Counted from the first letter of the stretch, positions 1-9,100 are shown. The stretch: DNA of 64,000 nucleotides from Roseateles_E sp005503085 (GCF_028462495.1 NZ_JAQOWX010000008.1:1-64000), one strand, 5' to 3'. Program-made: numbers and translations. Notes: generated by a model not told the origin, from the letters alone.

Positions 1-786
1 GGTGGCCGCCGCCGCGTCGGCCGCCACCTGGCGCAGCAGGGCCTGCTGCTCGGCGGGCACGCCGTTATTGGCCAGCGCGGGCAGGGCCAGCGGCGAGGCG
101 CCGGTGAGGGTGGTGTAGAGCATCAGCGCGGTCAGATAGGCGCCGGCCGGGGCGGAGTGGTTGCCGTCGCCGGCATGCAGAACCAGGGCCGGGTGGCGCT
201 GCAGGGCGAGCTCCCAGGCCTGGCCGATCGGGGCCACGCAGGCCGGCTGCTGGCGCGCGATGCCGGCGTGCAGCGCGTAGATGCGCTCGGTCTCGGCCAC
301 ACCCAGGCGGGGCCATTCCGGGAACATCACCGGCATCGCGCCGAGCTCGCGGGCCACCCGGATCAGGCTCTGGGCCACGCTGGTCGAGTAGCTGTTCTGG
401 CCGGTGGTGCTGTACTTCTGCGCCTGCAGCACCAGCACCGTCCAGCGCCGGCCGCGCAGCAAGGCCATCGAAGCGGCATCGGCCAGCCGCTGGTCGAGGA
501 ACATCCAGCCCGGCGCCTCGGTGGCGGCCACGCTTTTGCCGGGCAGGCCGGCGCGCAGCAAGGCCTCCAGTTGCCGGGGCAGGGCGTTCAGCGAGGTGTG
601 GCTGTTGCCCATCATCAGCAGCGTGATGTCGGCATCGGCGGGTGCCGGTGCCGTCGGCTGCTGCTCCGGGTCGACCGGCGCCGGGCCGCCGCCGCCGCCA
701 CCGCAGGCCAGCGCGCCCAGCGTCGCGGCCATCAGGCTCAGCCGCAGGCACCAGCTGCGTGAACCGCCATCGTGATCGTCCCGCAC
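1..786 (-). CDS. SGNH/GDSL-hydrolase-like exported protein (C-terminus cut by window edge)
   Basis: Frame read on the minus strand from a GTG at 784-786, which has AGGAGG five bases upstream; no in-frame ATG has as good a ribosome site. The N-terminus has a hydrophobic stretch followed by ALAC and a run of glycines, so it is probably a lipoprotein or Sec-exported, although the lipobox is not canonical. At residues 59-63 GNSHT resembles the block I Ser motif of SGNH hydrolases (DUF4886-like), and near the end GDGNHSAPAG fits the block V Asp-x-x-His followed by the usual YL-A-L helix. This suggests an esterase or acylhydrolase in the periplasm or on the outer membrane; the substrate is unknown. 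The stop lies beyond base 1. Confidence 0.65.
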   Translation of the reverse strand, partial: MRDDHDGGSRSWCLRLSLMAATLGALACGGGGGGPAPVDPEQQPTAPAPADADITLLMMGNSHTSLNALPRQLEALLRAGLPGKSVAATEAPGWMFLDQRLADAASMALLRGRRWTVLVLQAQKYSTTGQNSYSTSVAQSLIRVARELGAMPVMFPEWPRLGVAETERIYALHAGIARQQPACVAPIGQAWELALQRHPALVLHAGDGNHSAPAGAYLTALMLYTTLTGASPLALPALANNGVPAEQQALLRQVAADAAAAT

Positions 787-938
787 CCAGGCCTCCTGCC
801 AGCGGCCGCCGAGCCCGTCCCGGCAGCCAACCTTCAGTAGGCCGCGAGCCGGGCCGGAGCCACAAGCCCGGTCCGCTCCAAACCCTGTCCAAAAAATATT
901 TCTTATGGCCCGACAAGCACTTGCGTGCGTCGCCGGGT

Positions 939-3041
939 TCAGCGCGCCTGCATCAGATCGGCCACGGCGGTGTGGGCCAGCTCCACCCAGGCGCAGCCAT
1001 CGGCGGCCAGCGCGAAGCTGGCCCGCTCCGGAAAGCTGCCCAGCGCATGGCTGCTGAGCAGCTGGGCCGGGCGCTCGCCGGCCAGATCGAGGCGGCGGAA
1101 ATACTCGGCCTGGCTGCCGCGGGTCAGCAGCACCAGCCCCTGCGGCCCCAGCCGCCAGTCCAGCAGGGCTTCGCCCTCCGGCACGGCGGCCGCCATCGGC
1201 TGCTCGGGCCCGCCCGCCAGCGGGCGCCGGCGCAGCTCGTGGCTGAAGCGGGCCTGGTAGAACAGGGCGCTGCCGTCGGCCGTCCACTGCAGTGCCGGGC
1301 CGGGTGGCCGCTCGGTGTCCAGCGGCGTGGCGGCCGGGCTGCCGGCCAGGTCGAAGCGCCAGAGCTGCCAGCGCCCGCCGCGGTCGCTGGCCACCCAGAC
1401 CTCGCTGCCGCTCGGATGCCAGCTGGGCCGGCCGTACTGCGCCGCGTCGGCCGCCAGCGGCCGAACTTGCCCGCTGGCCACATCGAGCAGGCACAGGCCG
1501 GCTCGCTTGCCGGGCCCGCAATTGCCGAGAAAGGCCAGCCGCTCGCCGCCCGGCGAGGCGGCCGGCGCGGCGGGCTGGAGGTCGAGCTGGGTCAGCCCCC
1601 GAGTCCGGCCGTCTTGGCCGCCTCGGGGCTCGGAGCGCCACAGCTCGGCCCGGCCGGAGCGTGCCGAGACAAAGAACAGGCCACCGGTCGCCGGATCGGC
1701 GGTCGGGGCGCGGTCGTTGACCACCGCGCCGGGCAGGCGCTGCGGCTGCGCGCCGGCGCCCCAGTCCAGCCGTGCGATGCCGATGTGCGAGCGCATCAGC
1801 GCATAGACCAGCGGGCCGCCGGCGCTGCGCAGTGGCGCGCTGCCCTCCAGGCCCAGCGGCAAGGCCTGCCCGGTCTCGCGCTGCCAGCGCATCAGCACCC
1901 GGCTGTCCTGCCAGGTCGTCGAGAAGATCAGGTCGCGGCCGTTCTCGGCATGGGTCAGGCCATGCAGCGGGTACAGGCGCAGCTGGCTCAGGCGCTGCAC
2001 CCGGCCGTCCAGGCCGGTCTCGTAGAAATCGCGGCTGCCGTCGGCCGGATCCTGGCGGGCGAACACCAGACGCCGGCCATCGGGCGACCAACTCGGCTGG
2101 TGGTCCGGCATCGCGGCCGGCGGGGCGCTGCTCAGGCGCCGCAGGCCGCTGCCATCGGGGGCCACCAGGAACAGGCCGCCGACCCCCTCGGCCTCGGCGC
2201 TGAAGGCGATGCTGCGGCCGTCGGGCGACCAGGCGACGCTGGGCGTGAACAGCGCGCTGCAGCGCGCCAGCGCCTGCGTTCGCTCGCTCAGGCGGTAGAC
2301 CCGGAGCTGGCACTGCCCGTCGGCGCTCGCGGCGATATAGGCGATGGCGCTGCTGTCCGGTGACCAACTCAGGCCCTGCACATCCAGGCCCTCGGGGCTG
2401 AGTGCCTGCGGCGCGGCGTCCAGCTCGGTGGCCGGGCGCAGATACAGCCGGCCCCCGCCCTGGCCCTGCCACCAGGCGAAGGCCAGCAGCCGGCCGTCGG
2501 GCGAGAGCTGGCCCAGGTATTCATAGCCGGGCTGGTGCGTCAGCGGCCTGGCCTCGGGCAGGGCTGCGGGCGCCATGTCGCCCGGCCGCAGCCACCAGAC
2601 GGCGAGGAGGCCGGCCAGCACCAGCAGGCCGGCCAGCAGCGGCCAGCGCGGCGCGGGCAGTGCTGTCGTCGGCGCGGGCGCTGGGATCGGCGGTGCCATG
2701 ACCTGCGGCGGCGGCAGCGCACGTACCGGCGCGATCAGCCGGTAGCCCTTCTTCGCGATGGTCTCCAGATAGCGCGGCGCTTCGGGGTCGTCGCCCAGGG
2801 CCTGGCGTATGGTCCAGACGGCGGTGTTGATGGCCTTGGGGGCGACGAAGCGGTTGCCCTGCCAGATCGTGTCGATGATCTCCTCGCGGCCCACGGTCTC
2901 GCCGGGCCGGCTGGCCAGCAACACCAGCAGAGCCATGGCCTTGTGGCGCAACGGCCGGACCTCGGCGCCGCGCTGCAGGCGGTTGCCGGCGGCATCGACA
3001 CGCCAGTCGCCGAGCTCGAAGATCTCGCGGGTCGGGTCCAT
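939..3041 (-). CDS. ToxR/CadC-type membrane transcriptional regulator with C-terminal beta-propeller
   Basis: 700 residues. Residues about 5-105 form an OmpR/PhoB-type winged helix (Trans_reg_C), including the EEIIDTIWQG and YLETIAKKGYRL stretches typical of CadC-like proteins. A Pro/Ala linker leads to one membrane helix (133-151). The remaining ~540 residues carry repeated D-G-R and W-SPDG-x-x-IAF motifs of PD40/TolB-like propeller blades and would lie in the periplasm. The architecture implies a one-component sensor that binds DNA in the cytoplasm and senses a ligand or partner outside. It lies 7 bases downstream of the ZntB-like gene on the same strand, so the two are probably cotranscribed. 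The signal and targets cannot be read from sequence. Confidence 0.85.
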   Translation of the reverse strand: MDPTREIFELGDWRVDAAGNRLQRGAEVRPLRHKAMALLVLLASRPGETVGREEIIDTIWQGNRFVAPKAINTAVWTIRQALGDDPEAPRYLETIAKKGYRLIAPVRALPPPQVMAPPIPAPAPTTALPAPRWPLLAGLLVLAGLLAVWWLRPGDMAPAALPEARPLTHQPGYEYLGQLSPDGRLLAFAWWQGQGGGRLYLRPATELDAAPQALSPEGLDVQGLSWSPDSSAIAYIAASADGQCQLRVYRLSERTQALARCSALFTPSVAWSPDGRSIAFSAEAEGVGGLFLVAPDGSGLRRLSSAPPAAMPDHQPSWSPDGRRLVFARQDPADGSRDFYETGLDGRVQRLSQLRLYPLHGLTHAENGRDLIFSTTWQDSRVLMRWQRETGQALPLGLEGSAPLRSAGGPLVYALMRSHIGIARLDWGAGAQPQRLPGAVVNDRAPTADPATGGLFFVSARSGRAELWRSEPRGGQDGRTRGLTQLDLQPAAPAASPGGERLAFLGNCGPGKRAGLCLLDVASGQVRPLAADAAQYGRPSWHPSGSEVWVASDRGGRWQLWRFDLAGSPAATPLDTERPPGPALQWTADGSALFYQARFSHELRRRPLAGGPEQPMAAAVPEGEALLDWRLGPQGLVLLTRGSQAEYFRRLDLAGERPAQLLSSHALGSFPERASFALAADGCAWVELAHTAVADLMQAR

Positions 3042-3048
3042 GGGTGAA

Positions 3049-4083
3049 TCAGCGCTGGCGATTCGTCAACCGGCGCAGCGCCAGCCAGGCCGCCAGCGCG
3101 GTGAAGGAGGCGATCAGCAGCAGCATCAGCCAGAAGCCGTGCGCATGATCGGCCAGCGGGATGCCGCCGACATTCATGCCCATCAGGCCGGCGAACAGAT
3201 TGATGGGCAGGGCCAGCACGGTGACCATGGTCAGCGTGAACAGGCTGCGATTGTTCTGCTCGGCCACCTGGGAGGCCGACTCGTCCTGCAGCAGCTTGAC
3301 CCGCTCGTGCAGCGAGACGATGTCGCGCAGCGCCACCGCGAACTCGTCGTTGACGCGGCGCAGCCGGTCGCGCTCCTCGGCATTGAGCCAGGCCGGCGGG
3401 TTGGCCAGCAGGCGCAGCAGCGCGCCCGGCTCGGGCGCCAGCAGACGCTGCAGCCGCACCGAGAGGCGGCGCAGCCGCGCCAGCTCGTCGCCGCCCTGCA
3501 GCTTGTTGCGCCGTGCCAGCATCGCGTCCTCGATATCGTCGACCTTGTCGCTGGCGCTGCGCACGATGTGCTGCAGCTCGTCGGCCTGGTCGCTGAGCAG
3601 ATGCTCCAGCAGGGCCACCGGGCTGACGATCGCGTCGCCGGCGCCGACCGCGCGGCGCAGCCGGTCCACCGAGCGCAGCGGCTGCACCCGGGCGCTGACC
3701 ACCAGGCCCGGCTCCAGACTCAGCCACAGGGTCGCGACGTTCTCGGGGTCGAAGGAGAAGTCGAAGGTCACATCGTTGATCACCGCCATCAGCCGCTCGC
3801 CCAGCCGCGTGATGCGGGTCGAGCGTGAGCCCTCGCGCAGCGACTGGTGGAAGTCGTGCGGCAGGCTGGTGTGGGCGCGCAGCCAGCCATGGGCGCTGGT
3901 ATGGGTCAGGTTGAAATGCAGCCAGATGAAGTCGGCCTCGCTGGCACTCGCGCCGCGATGCAGCCATTGCTGGGCCGCCTGCGTGTCCACGGGCCGGGCC
4001 GGCTGGCCGGCCTGGAACAGATAGCCGCAGATCAGGCCGTGGTCGTCGGCCGGGGTGGCGAAGCTTGCGGTGGGCGTGTTCAT
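3049..4083 (-). CDS. zntB: CorA-family divalent cation transporter, ZntB-like
   Basis: 344 residues, normal for ZntB. A large soluble cytoplasmic N-terminal domain (1 to ~275) with the WLHFNL and DFHQSLREGSRSTRI segments of this family is followed by two C-terminal membrane helices (~280-300 and 317-335). The CorA signature G-M-N is at 302-304, within GMNVGGIP, the form seen in ZntB rather than in classic Mg2+ CorA (YGMNF). Function by family: pentameric, proton-linked Zn2+ transport across the inner membrane. It precedes the CadC-like regulator in a likely two-gene operon and is divergent from lplT. Confidence 0.85.
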   Translation of the reverse strand: MNTPTASFATPADDHGLICGYLFQAGQPARPVDTQAAQQWLHRGASASEADFIWLHFNLTHTSAHGWLRAHTSLPHDFHQSLREGSRSTRITRLGERLMAVINDVTFDFSFDPENVATLWLSLEPGLVVSARVQPLRSVDRLRRAVGAGDAIVSPVALLEHLLSDQADELQHIVRSASDKVDDIEDAMLARRNKLQGGDELARLRRLSVRLQRLLAPEPGALLRLLANPPAWLNAEERDRLRRVNDEFAVALRDIVSLHERVKLLQDESASQVAEQNNRSLFTLTMVTVLALPINLFAGLMGMNVGGIPLADHAHGFWLMLLLIASFTALAAWLALRRLTNRQR

Positions 4084-4193
4084 CGTCAGTCGCGGGGCTG
4101 AATGGTCGGCGCATCATAGTGACAGGCCCGGTGCTGCGGCCGTCGTCAAAGCGTCACGCCGGCGTCATCGCCCTGGCATCTGCGTCGGCGCCA

Positions 4194-5441
4194 ATGGCGG
4201 CCATGCGCATGCCGCCGGGTTTTCATCTGCTGATCGCCGCGCAGTTCGCCTCGGCGCTGGCCGACAACGCGCTGCTGATCGTCACGATCGCGCTGCTGCA
4301 CGAGCAGGGCCTGCCCGCCTGGTGGGCGCCGCTCCTGAAGTTCTCGTTCACGATTTCCTATGTGCTGCTGGCGCCCTGGGTCGGGCCGCTGGCCGATGCG
4401 CTGCCGAAGGCGCGGCTGATGGCCTGGATGAACGGGGTCAAGATGCTGGGGCTGGTGGCGCTGCTGGCCGGACTGCATCCGGTGGCGGCCTATGCGGTGG
4501 TGGGTCTGGGCGCGGCCTGCTATGCGCCGGCCAAGTACGGGCTGGTGACCGAGCTGGTGGCACCGCGCCAGCTGGTGGCGGCCAACAGCTGGCTGGAGGT
4601 GTCCATCGTCGGCGCGGCGCTGCTGGGCACGGTGCTGGGCGGGGCACTGGTCAGCGAGGGGCTGCGCGCGCTGCTGGCCTCGCTGGTGGCGCTGCCGGGG
4701 CTTGCGTCTTCGCTGAGCGCCTCGCTGGCCTTGTTGCTGCTGCTCTACGGCCTGGCCGCCGTGGCGCAGCTGGGTGTGCCCGACAGCGGCGCCCGCTATG
4801 CCCGCAGCGCCAGCCTGCGGCCCGTCGCGCTGCTGCGTGATTTCGTGCGCGCCAACCGGGCGCTGTGGCGCGATGCCGAGGGCGGCGTGTCGCTGGCGGT
4901 GACGACCCTGTTCTGGGGTGTCGGTGCGACGCTGCAGTTCGCGGTGCTGCGCTGGGCACAGCAGGTCTTGCAGCTGGGGCTGGATCGCAGCGCCTATCTG
5001 CAGGCGGTGGTGGCGGTCGGCGTTGTGGTCGGCGCTGCTGCTGCCGGGCGCTGGGTGCCGCTGACGCGGGCGCTGCGGGTGCTGCCGCTGGGCGTGCTGC
5101 TGGGCCTGCTGATGGCGGGGCTGGCCTGGGTCGATGCCTTTGCGCTGGCCCTGCCGCTGCTGGCCCTGGTCGGCGCGGTCGGCGGCCTGCTGGTGGTGCC
5201 GATGAATGCGCTGCTGCAGCATCGCGGCTACCAGCTGCTGACGGCCGGGCGCTCGATCGCCGTGCAGGGCTTCAACGAGAACCTGAGCATCCTGGGCATG
5301 CTGGCCCTCTATGCCGGCGCGCTGGCACTGGATGCGCCGCTGCTGCCGCTGATGACGGTGTTCGGCAGCCTGATCGCGCTGGTGATGCTGGCGCTGATGC
5401 GCTGGCGCCGGGCCTCGATCGGGCTTCAGCAACCGGGTTGA
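4194..5441 (+). CDS. lplT: Lysophospholipid transporter LplT (MFS)
   Basis: About 415 residues with ~12 hydrophobic helices. The N-terminus carries AAQFASALADNALL, matching the LplT signature around the first helix, and CYAPAKYGLVTELVA matches the conserved loop after helix 4. LplT flips lysophospholipids (mainly lyso-PE) inward for re-acylation. In E. coli it works with the acyltransferase Aas; no aas is adjacent here. The start is uncertain: ATG at 4194, 4203 and 4209 are all possible and none has a clear ribosome site; 4194 was chosen. The 3' end overlaps the convergent glycosyltransferase by 16 bases. Confidence 0.85.
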   Translation: MAAMRMPPGFHLLIAAQFASALADNALLIVTIALLHEQGLPAWWAPLLKFSFTISYVLLAPWVGPLADALPKARLMAWMNGVKMLGLVALLAGLHPVAAYAVVGLGAACYAPAKYGLVTELVAPRQLVAANSWLEVSIVGAALLGTVLGGALVSEGLRALLASLVALPGLASSLSASLALLLLLYGLAAVAQLGVPDSGARYARSASLRPVALLRDFVRANRALWRDAEGGVSLAVTTLFWGVGATLQFAVLRWAQQVLQLGLDRSAYLQAVVAVGVVVGAAAAGRWVPLTRALRVLPLGVLLGLLMAGLAWVDAFALALPLLALVGAVGGLLVVPMNALLQHRGYQLLTAGRSIAVQGFNENLSILGMLALYAGALALDAPLLPLMTVFGSLIALVMLALMRWRRASIGLQQPG

Positions 5442-6688
5442 GCGGCCGCGATGTCGGCGCGCGCCGGAGCGGCGGGCAGGGCCCGGCCGTCGATCACCGC
5501 CGCGTAGATGTTCTCGACATTGGCGACGATGCCGGCCCAGCTCTGCGCCTCGGCGGTCAGCCGGGCGGCCTGGCCCATCGCCCGCAGCGCCGCGGGCTCG
5601 CGTGCCAGCTCGGCGGCCTGGTTCAGGAACTCGGGGCCGTTGCCGAAGGGTGCCAGCAGGCCGTTGTGGCCGGGCTTGATCAGCTGGGAGGCGGCCGCGT
5701 AGTCATAGGCCAGCACCGCCAAGCCGCTGGCCATGGCCTCGGGCGTGACATTGCCAAAGGTCTCGGTGATGCTGGGGAAGATGAAGGCGTCGGCGCTGGC
5801 GTAGTGGGCGGCCAGGTCCTCGCCATGGCGCATGCCGGCAAAGATCGCCTCGGGCAAGCGCTCCTGCAGCTGCTTGCGCGCCGGCCCGTCGCCGACCAGC
5901 ACCAGGCGCGCGCGCGGCTGCACCTGGCGGAAGGCCTCGAAGGCCTCGGCCAGCGTGGCCAGGTTCTTCTCGGCCGCGAGCCGGCCCACATGCAGGACCA
6001 CCGGATCGTCGGCACCGGCGCCCCAGCTCTCGCGCAGCGCGGCGCTGCGCCGCAGCGGGTTGAACAGCGCGGTGTCGACGCCGCGCGCCACCACGCTGAC
6101 GCCTTTGAAGCCCAGCTCGTCGAGCTGCTGGCGCAGGCCGGCATCGGGCACCATGGTGCACTGCGTCTTGTTATGGAATTTGCGCAGATAGACCATGATG
6201 GGCTTGTGCAGCCAGCCGACGCCGTAATGCTTGCTGTAGGCGTGGAAGTTGGTGCGGAAGTCCGAGCAGATCGGCAGCTTCAGATAGCTGGCGGCCTGCA
6301 GCGCCGACCAGCCCATCGGGCCCTCGGTGGCGATGTGGACGATGTCGGGACGCCGCAGCGTCCACAGATTGACCAGGCTCTTCTTCGAAGCCACGCCCAT
6401 GCGCAGATGCGGGTAGCGCGGGATCGGCAGGCCGCGCATCAGCACCTCGTGGAAGCGCTCGTCGTCGCCATCCGACTGCTCGCCCTTCAACTGGCGCGGC
6501 CGCACCAGCTGCACCGCATGATTGCGCGCCCGCAGGCCCTCGACCAGGCAGGCGATGGTGCGCGCCACGCCGTTGACCTCGGGCGGGTAGGTTTCGGTGA
6601 CGATGGCCACGCGCAGAAAACGCTGCAGCGGCGGGGCCTCGTCGACCTCGATATCGGTGTGCGCGGGCAGCCTCATGCTGCGCATCAT
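5426..6688 (-). CDS. Glycosyltransferase family 4 (GT-B, MgtA/PimB-like)
   Basis: 420 residues. LRVAIVTETYPPEVNGVART near the start is the nucleotide-sugar transferase N-terminal motif of the GT4 subgroup of MgtA-like alpha-mannosyl/glucosyl transferases. The C-terminal Rossmann half has HVGRLAAEKNLATL, LVLVGDGPARKQL and FPSITETFGNVTPEAMASG, the last holding the EX7E catalytic region. Cytoplasmic, probably using UDP- or GDP-sugar to glycosylate a lipid acceptor. It converges with lplT with overlapping 3' ends. Several ATGs lie at the N-terminus (6688, 6685, 6676); the true start is uncertain by a few residues. Confidence 0.85.
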   Translation of the reverse strand: MMRSMRLPAHTDIEVDEAPPLQRFLRVAIVTETYPPEVNGVARTIACLVEGLRARNHAVQLVRPRQLKGEQSDGDDERFHEVLMRGLPIPRYPHLRMGVASKKSLVNLWTLRRPDIVHIATEGPMGWSALQAASYLKLPICSDFRTNFHAYSKHYGVGWLHKPIMVYLRKFHNKTQCTMVPDAGLRQQLDELGFKGVSVVARGVDTALFNPLRRSAALRESWGAGADDPVVLHVGRLAAEKNLATLAEAFEAFRQVQPRARLVLVGDGPARKQLQERLPEAIFAGMRHGEDLAAHYASADAFIFPSITETFGNVTPEAMASGLAVLAYDYAAASQLIKPGHNGLLAPFGNGPEFLNQAAELAREPAALRAMGQAARLTAEAQSWAGIVANVENIYAAVIDGRALPAAPARADIAAAQPGC

Positions 6689-6729
6689 CGGCGGCGATTG
6701 CGGCGCTTCGATGACGGCGAGATGACGGT

Positions 6730-7209
6730 TCAGCGCGGCATGGCTGCCGCCGGCCGCTCGTACAGCACATCCGGGCAGCGCTCCTCGTTGCCGCTGCCAT
6801 CCGTGAACGCGATGGCCACGAAGCCGAAGCGCTCGTAGAAGCGCCGCGCGCCGAGGTTTTGCTGGAAGGTGTAGAGCCGCAGATCCCGGGTCTGGCCGGC
6901 GATCAGTGGTCGCAGCAGGGCCGAGCCTATGCCCAGGCCGACCCAGGCGGGGCGCAGATAGAGATGGTCAACCCACCGGCAGGCATCGCCCTCGGTGCTT
7001 GCGATAAAGCCAAGCAGCTCGCCACCCTCCTGCGCCACCGTGACCTGGGCCGATGGCAGCAAGTGCTCGCGCATCCAGTGTTTCACTTCCTCGTCGCTGT
7101 GCGCCAGCGGCGCATAGGGCAAGAAGTGCCGGCGCGAGCACAGATAGAGCTGAGCGATCTCGGCGGCATCGGCCGGTGTGGCGGCGCGCAGGGCGATGTG
7201 GCCGTTCAT
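6730..7209 (-). CDS. GNAT family N-acetyltransferase
   Basis: 159 residues with the GNAT fold: IALRAATPADAAEIAQLY at the N-terminus, GFIASTEGD, then VDHLYLRPAWVGLGIGSALL, which contains the acetyl-CoA pyrophosphate-binding loop (Q/R-x-x-G-x-G/A variant), and N-x-GARRFYERFGF at motif B. The acceptor substrate is not predictable. The start codon directly follows the stop of the upstream GGCT-like gene with no gap, so the pair is translationally coupled. Confidence 0.88.
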   Translation of the reverse strand: MNGHIALRAATPADAAEIAQLYLCSRRHFLPYAPLAHSDEEVKHWMREHLLPSAQVTVAQEGGELLGFIASTEGDACRWVDHLYLRPAWVGLGIGSALLRPLIAGQTRDLRLYTFQQNLGARRFYERFGFVAIAFTDGSGNEERCPDVLYERPAAAMPR

Positions 7210-7560
7210 TCAGTCCGGCGGCGCGAAGCGTGCATCGACGTAGACCCAGGCCTGCCGCCCTGAGGAGAGCTTGGCCAGCACCCGCTTGTAGGCCGAGACC
7301 TCGTAGCGGTCGGCGCTGGCCAGCTCGGCCTCGCTGATCTCGAACACCGTGCCCGGCACGCGGCTGGCCGCATCGCCGTTGAACTTGACGATGGGGTGGT
7401 GGGTCTTGCCGCTGGTCGCGATGACCTCCGGATCCTCGATGCGCAGCATCGCCATCTCGAACTCGACCAGATCATCCGGTCGCCCGCCCAGCCGCCGGCC
7501 GAAGGTGGACAGCTGGACGTTCTCTTGCTGCAGCGTGCCGTAGGAGAAGAGCAGGGGCAT
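7210..7560 (-). CDS. Gamma-glutamylcyclotransferase-like (AIG2/GGCT fold) protein
   Basis: 116 residues, the usual size of the bacterial AIG2-like family. The N-terminal FSYGTLQQENVQ is the GGCT substrate-binding loop (YGTL), and VPGTVFEISEAELASADRYE contains the conserved Glu region and the D-x-YE catalytic segment. Members cyclise gamma-glutamyl groups or gamma-glutamylamines; the exact substrate is open. It lies directly before the acetyltransferase in the same transcript. Confidence 0.85.
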   Translation of the reverse strand: MPLLFSYGTLQQENVQLSTFGRRLGGRPDDLVEFEMAMLRIEDPEVIATSGKTHHPIVKFNGDAASRVPGTVFEISEAELASADRYEVSAYKRVLAKLSSGRQAWVYVDARFAPPD

Positions 7561-7603
7561 GGTGGGTGGTGGCTGTTCGGTTTGATGGCGCGGTGGTAAT
7601 CGG

Positions 7604-8011
7604 TCACTGCGGCTTCGGGAAGCGGCTCAGATGCTCGTGAATGATACGAAGCTGGCCGTCTTCTCCCTTCAGCAAGACACGGCTGCCCCGGCCCTGGATG
7701 CGGAAGTCGCGGCCGTCCTGCGAGCCTTCCCAGTTGTAGGTATAGGTGGCCGTCGCGCTGAACTGATCGGTGCTCAGAACGACGATGTCCGACAGATAGA
7801 AGCGTGTCTTCCTGACCCCGGGCGTGCCGCACCATGTTTTCTCGAACACGGCCTGGATCGCCGCGCGGCCGAGGAAGTCACCATCGTTGAAGCGGAAGAA
7901 TGCCCGCTCGTGAATCATCTCGCGGATCAGATCGAAGTCCTCCTTCATCGCGAGGTCCTCGAAGCGGTGCAGGAATTCGATCACGGTGTCGACGGGGATC
8001 GGGTGCTGCAT
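7604..8011 (-). CDS. NTF2-like / SnoaL-like domain protein
   Basis: 135 residues. The pattern of an N-terminal helix (VIEFLHRFEDLAMKEDFD), IREMIHERAFFRFNDGDFLGRAAIQAVFEKTW and C-terminal beta strands ending in LRIIHEHLSRFP matches the cone-shaped NTF2/SnoaL fold (DUF4440-like), where the pocket binds a small ligand or catalyses an isomerase-type reaction. CAGGAG lies 8 bases before the ATG. Base composition is less GC-rich than in neighbours. Function unknown. Confidence 0.75.
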   Translation of the reverse strand: MQHPIPVDTVIEFLHRFEDLAMKEDFDLIREMIHERAFFRFNDGDFLGRAAIQAVFEKTWCGTPGVRKTRFYLSDIVVLSTDQFSATATYTYNWEGSQDGRDFRIQGRGSRVLLKGEDGQLRIIHEHLSRFPKPQ

Positions 8012-8072
8012 GCGGGCATCTCCTGGACGGTGGCGGGTTCGATGAACCGAGGAAGGCTTCGGAGCGAATGGC

Positions 8073-8450
8073 CTAGCCTGGGGGCTTTGCCGCCAAACGC
8101 TTGTGTCGCATGGACCGCGCAGCGAGGAAAACGATCAACGCCAATGCCCAGCAAAAGACGGGCATGCCCCAAGGGCCAAACCCCTGATGGAGAAGAGAGC
8201 TCAAAAGGGCGTGAGCGCCGTCAAACGGAGGGTGCGGCGGATCGAGGATCAGAACAGAGCCAAAGGCTGCCGATGCACCGGCAGCAACATACAGCGCCGT
8301 TTCCTGGCTGGTCGCACCTGGACGAAACCCGCGGGTCGTGACAGACCGATGAAACGGCTTCCTCGCGGTCCTGCTTCGCTCCAAGCACTCCCAAACAATG
8401 AAAGCAGCAAGAGCGCCGAGAGACAGGAAGAGGAAGAGATCTCCGGACAT
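8073..8450 (-). CDS. Small membrane protein, unknown function
   Basis: 125 residues with about three hydrophobic segments: an N-terminal helix (DLFLFLSLGALAAFIVW), a middle one (ALYVAAGASAAFGSVLIL) and a C-terminal one (MPVFCWALALIVFLAA), ending in a basic tail. I do not recognise a family. It sits between the NTF2-like gene and ybjQ in a short run of less GC-biased minus-strand genes. The absence of a strong ribosome site before 8450 leaves the start uncertain. Confidence 0.55.
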   Translation of the reverse strand: MSGDLFLFLSLGALAAFIVWECLERSRTARKPFHRSVTTRGFRPGATSQETALYVAAGASAAFGSVLILDPPHPPFDGAHALLSSLLHQGFGPWGMPVFCWALALIVFLAARSMRHKRLAAKPPG

Positions 8451-8482
8451 TGAAGTGCATTGCAGCCTCGTGCTGCCCCTCG

Positions 8483-8803
8483 TTACTCTACAAAGACGGC
8501 TGTGCCGCTCGCCGTCACCATCAACAAGCCATTGGTTGTTCCTAGCGACTCGTAGTCCAGCTTGACGCCGACAACCGCATTCGCGCCGATCTCGCCCGCC
8601 CGTCCTTGCATTTGCCGAAGTGCGAGAACCCTGGCCTGGCCGATTTCCTTCTCATAGGAACTTGCACGTCCACCGAAGGTATCTCTGAACCCCGCAGCAA
8701 AGTCCTTCAGAAAGCTTGTCCCCAGGATCATCTCGCCTGTGACGATGCCACAGTATTTTGTGATCCTGGTGCCCTCGATGGTCGGTGTTGTCGTCGCGAT
8801 CAT
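8483..8803 (-). CDS. ybjQ: YbjQ family (UPF0145, heavy-metal-binding fold) protein
   Basis: 106 residues, the standard YbjQ length. TTTPTIEGTRITKYCGIVTGE is the family N-terminus; the A-x-x-GANAVVGVKLDYE strand-turn and a C-terminal ASGTAV strand complete the pentamer-forming domain. Biochemical role is not established in the family; metal binding is only predicted from structure. Minus-strand gene with GGGAG about 11 bases before ATG. Confidence 0.88.
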   Translation of the reverse strand: MIATTTPTIEGTRITKYCGIVTGEMILGTSFLKDFAAGFRDTFGGRASSYEKEIGQARVLALRQMQGRAGEIGANAVVGVKLDYESLGTTNGLLMVTASGTAVFVE

Positions 8804-9100
8804 GTGAGTGACTTGCTCCCTGAAGCATGACGTGATTGATGTGGCGGCCAGCGCTCGGGCTCGGCTCTACTGCTGGGAAGTCACAGTTTAGGCGGACAAC
8901 TTTTGACTGCAGCTCCCACCTAAGAGGGGGGAGGCCGGGCCAGGTCATGAACCGGCGATGCGGACGGCTGTTGATCGTCGTGCCCTTCATTGCTCGGCGC
9001 AGGCGATGCCGGCCCAGCCCGACCGTCACCCACATTTCACAAACCACCGTCACCATCCCGCCACGCCCGCGCTTGGCGCGCGGGGTCAACAGGAGCGACG
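8804..9100. other. Intergenic region between ybjQ and the divergent DUF962-like gene
   Basis: Must hold promoters for both divergent genes. I see no coding region with convincing composition and no clear terminator. A G-rich run (AAGAGGGGGG) around 8920-8930 sits beside a C-rich one but gives only a weak hairpin. Confidence 0.4.

Noticed and set aside
7604..8803. Possible integron gene cassettes (small genes in one direction)
   Set aside because: No attC-like sites (inverted RYYYAAC/GTTRRRY pairs) between the genes and no integrase.
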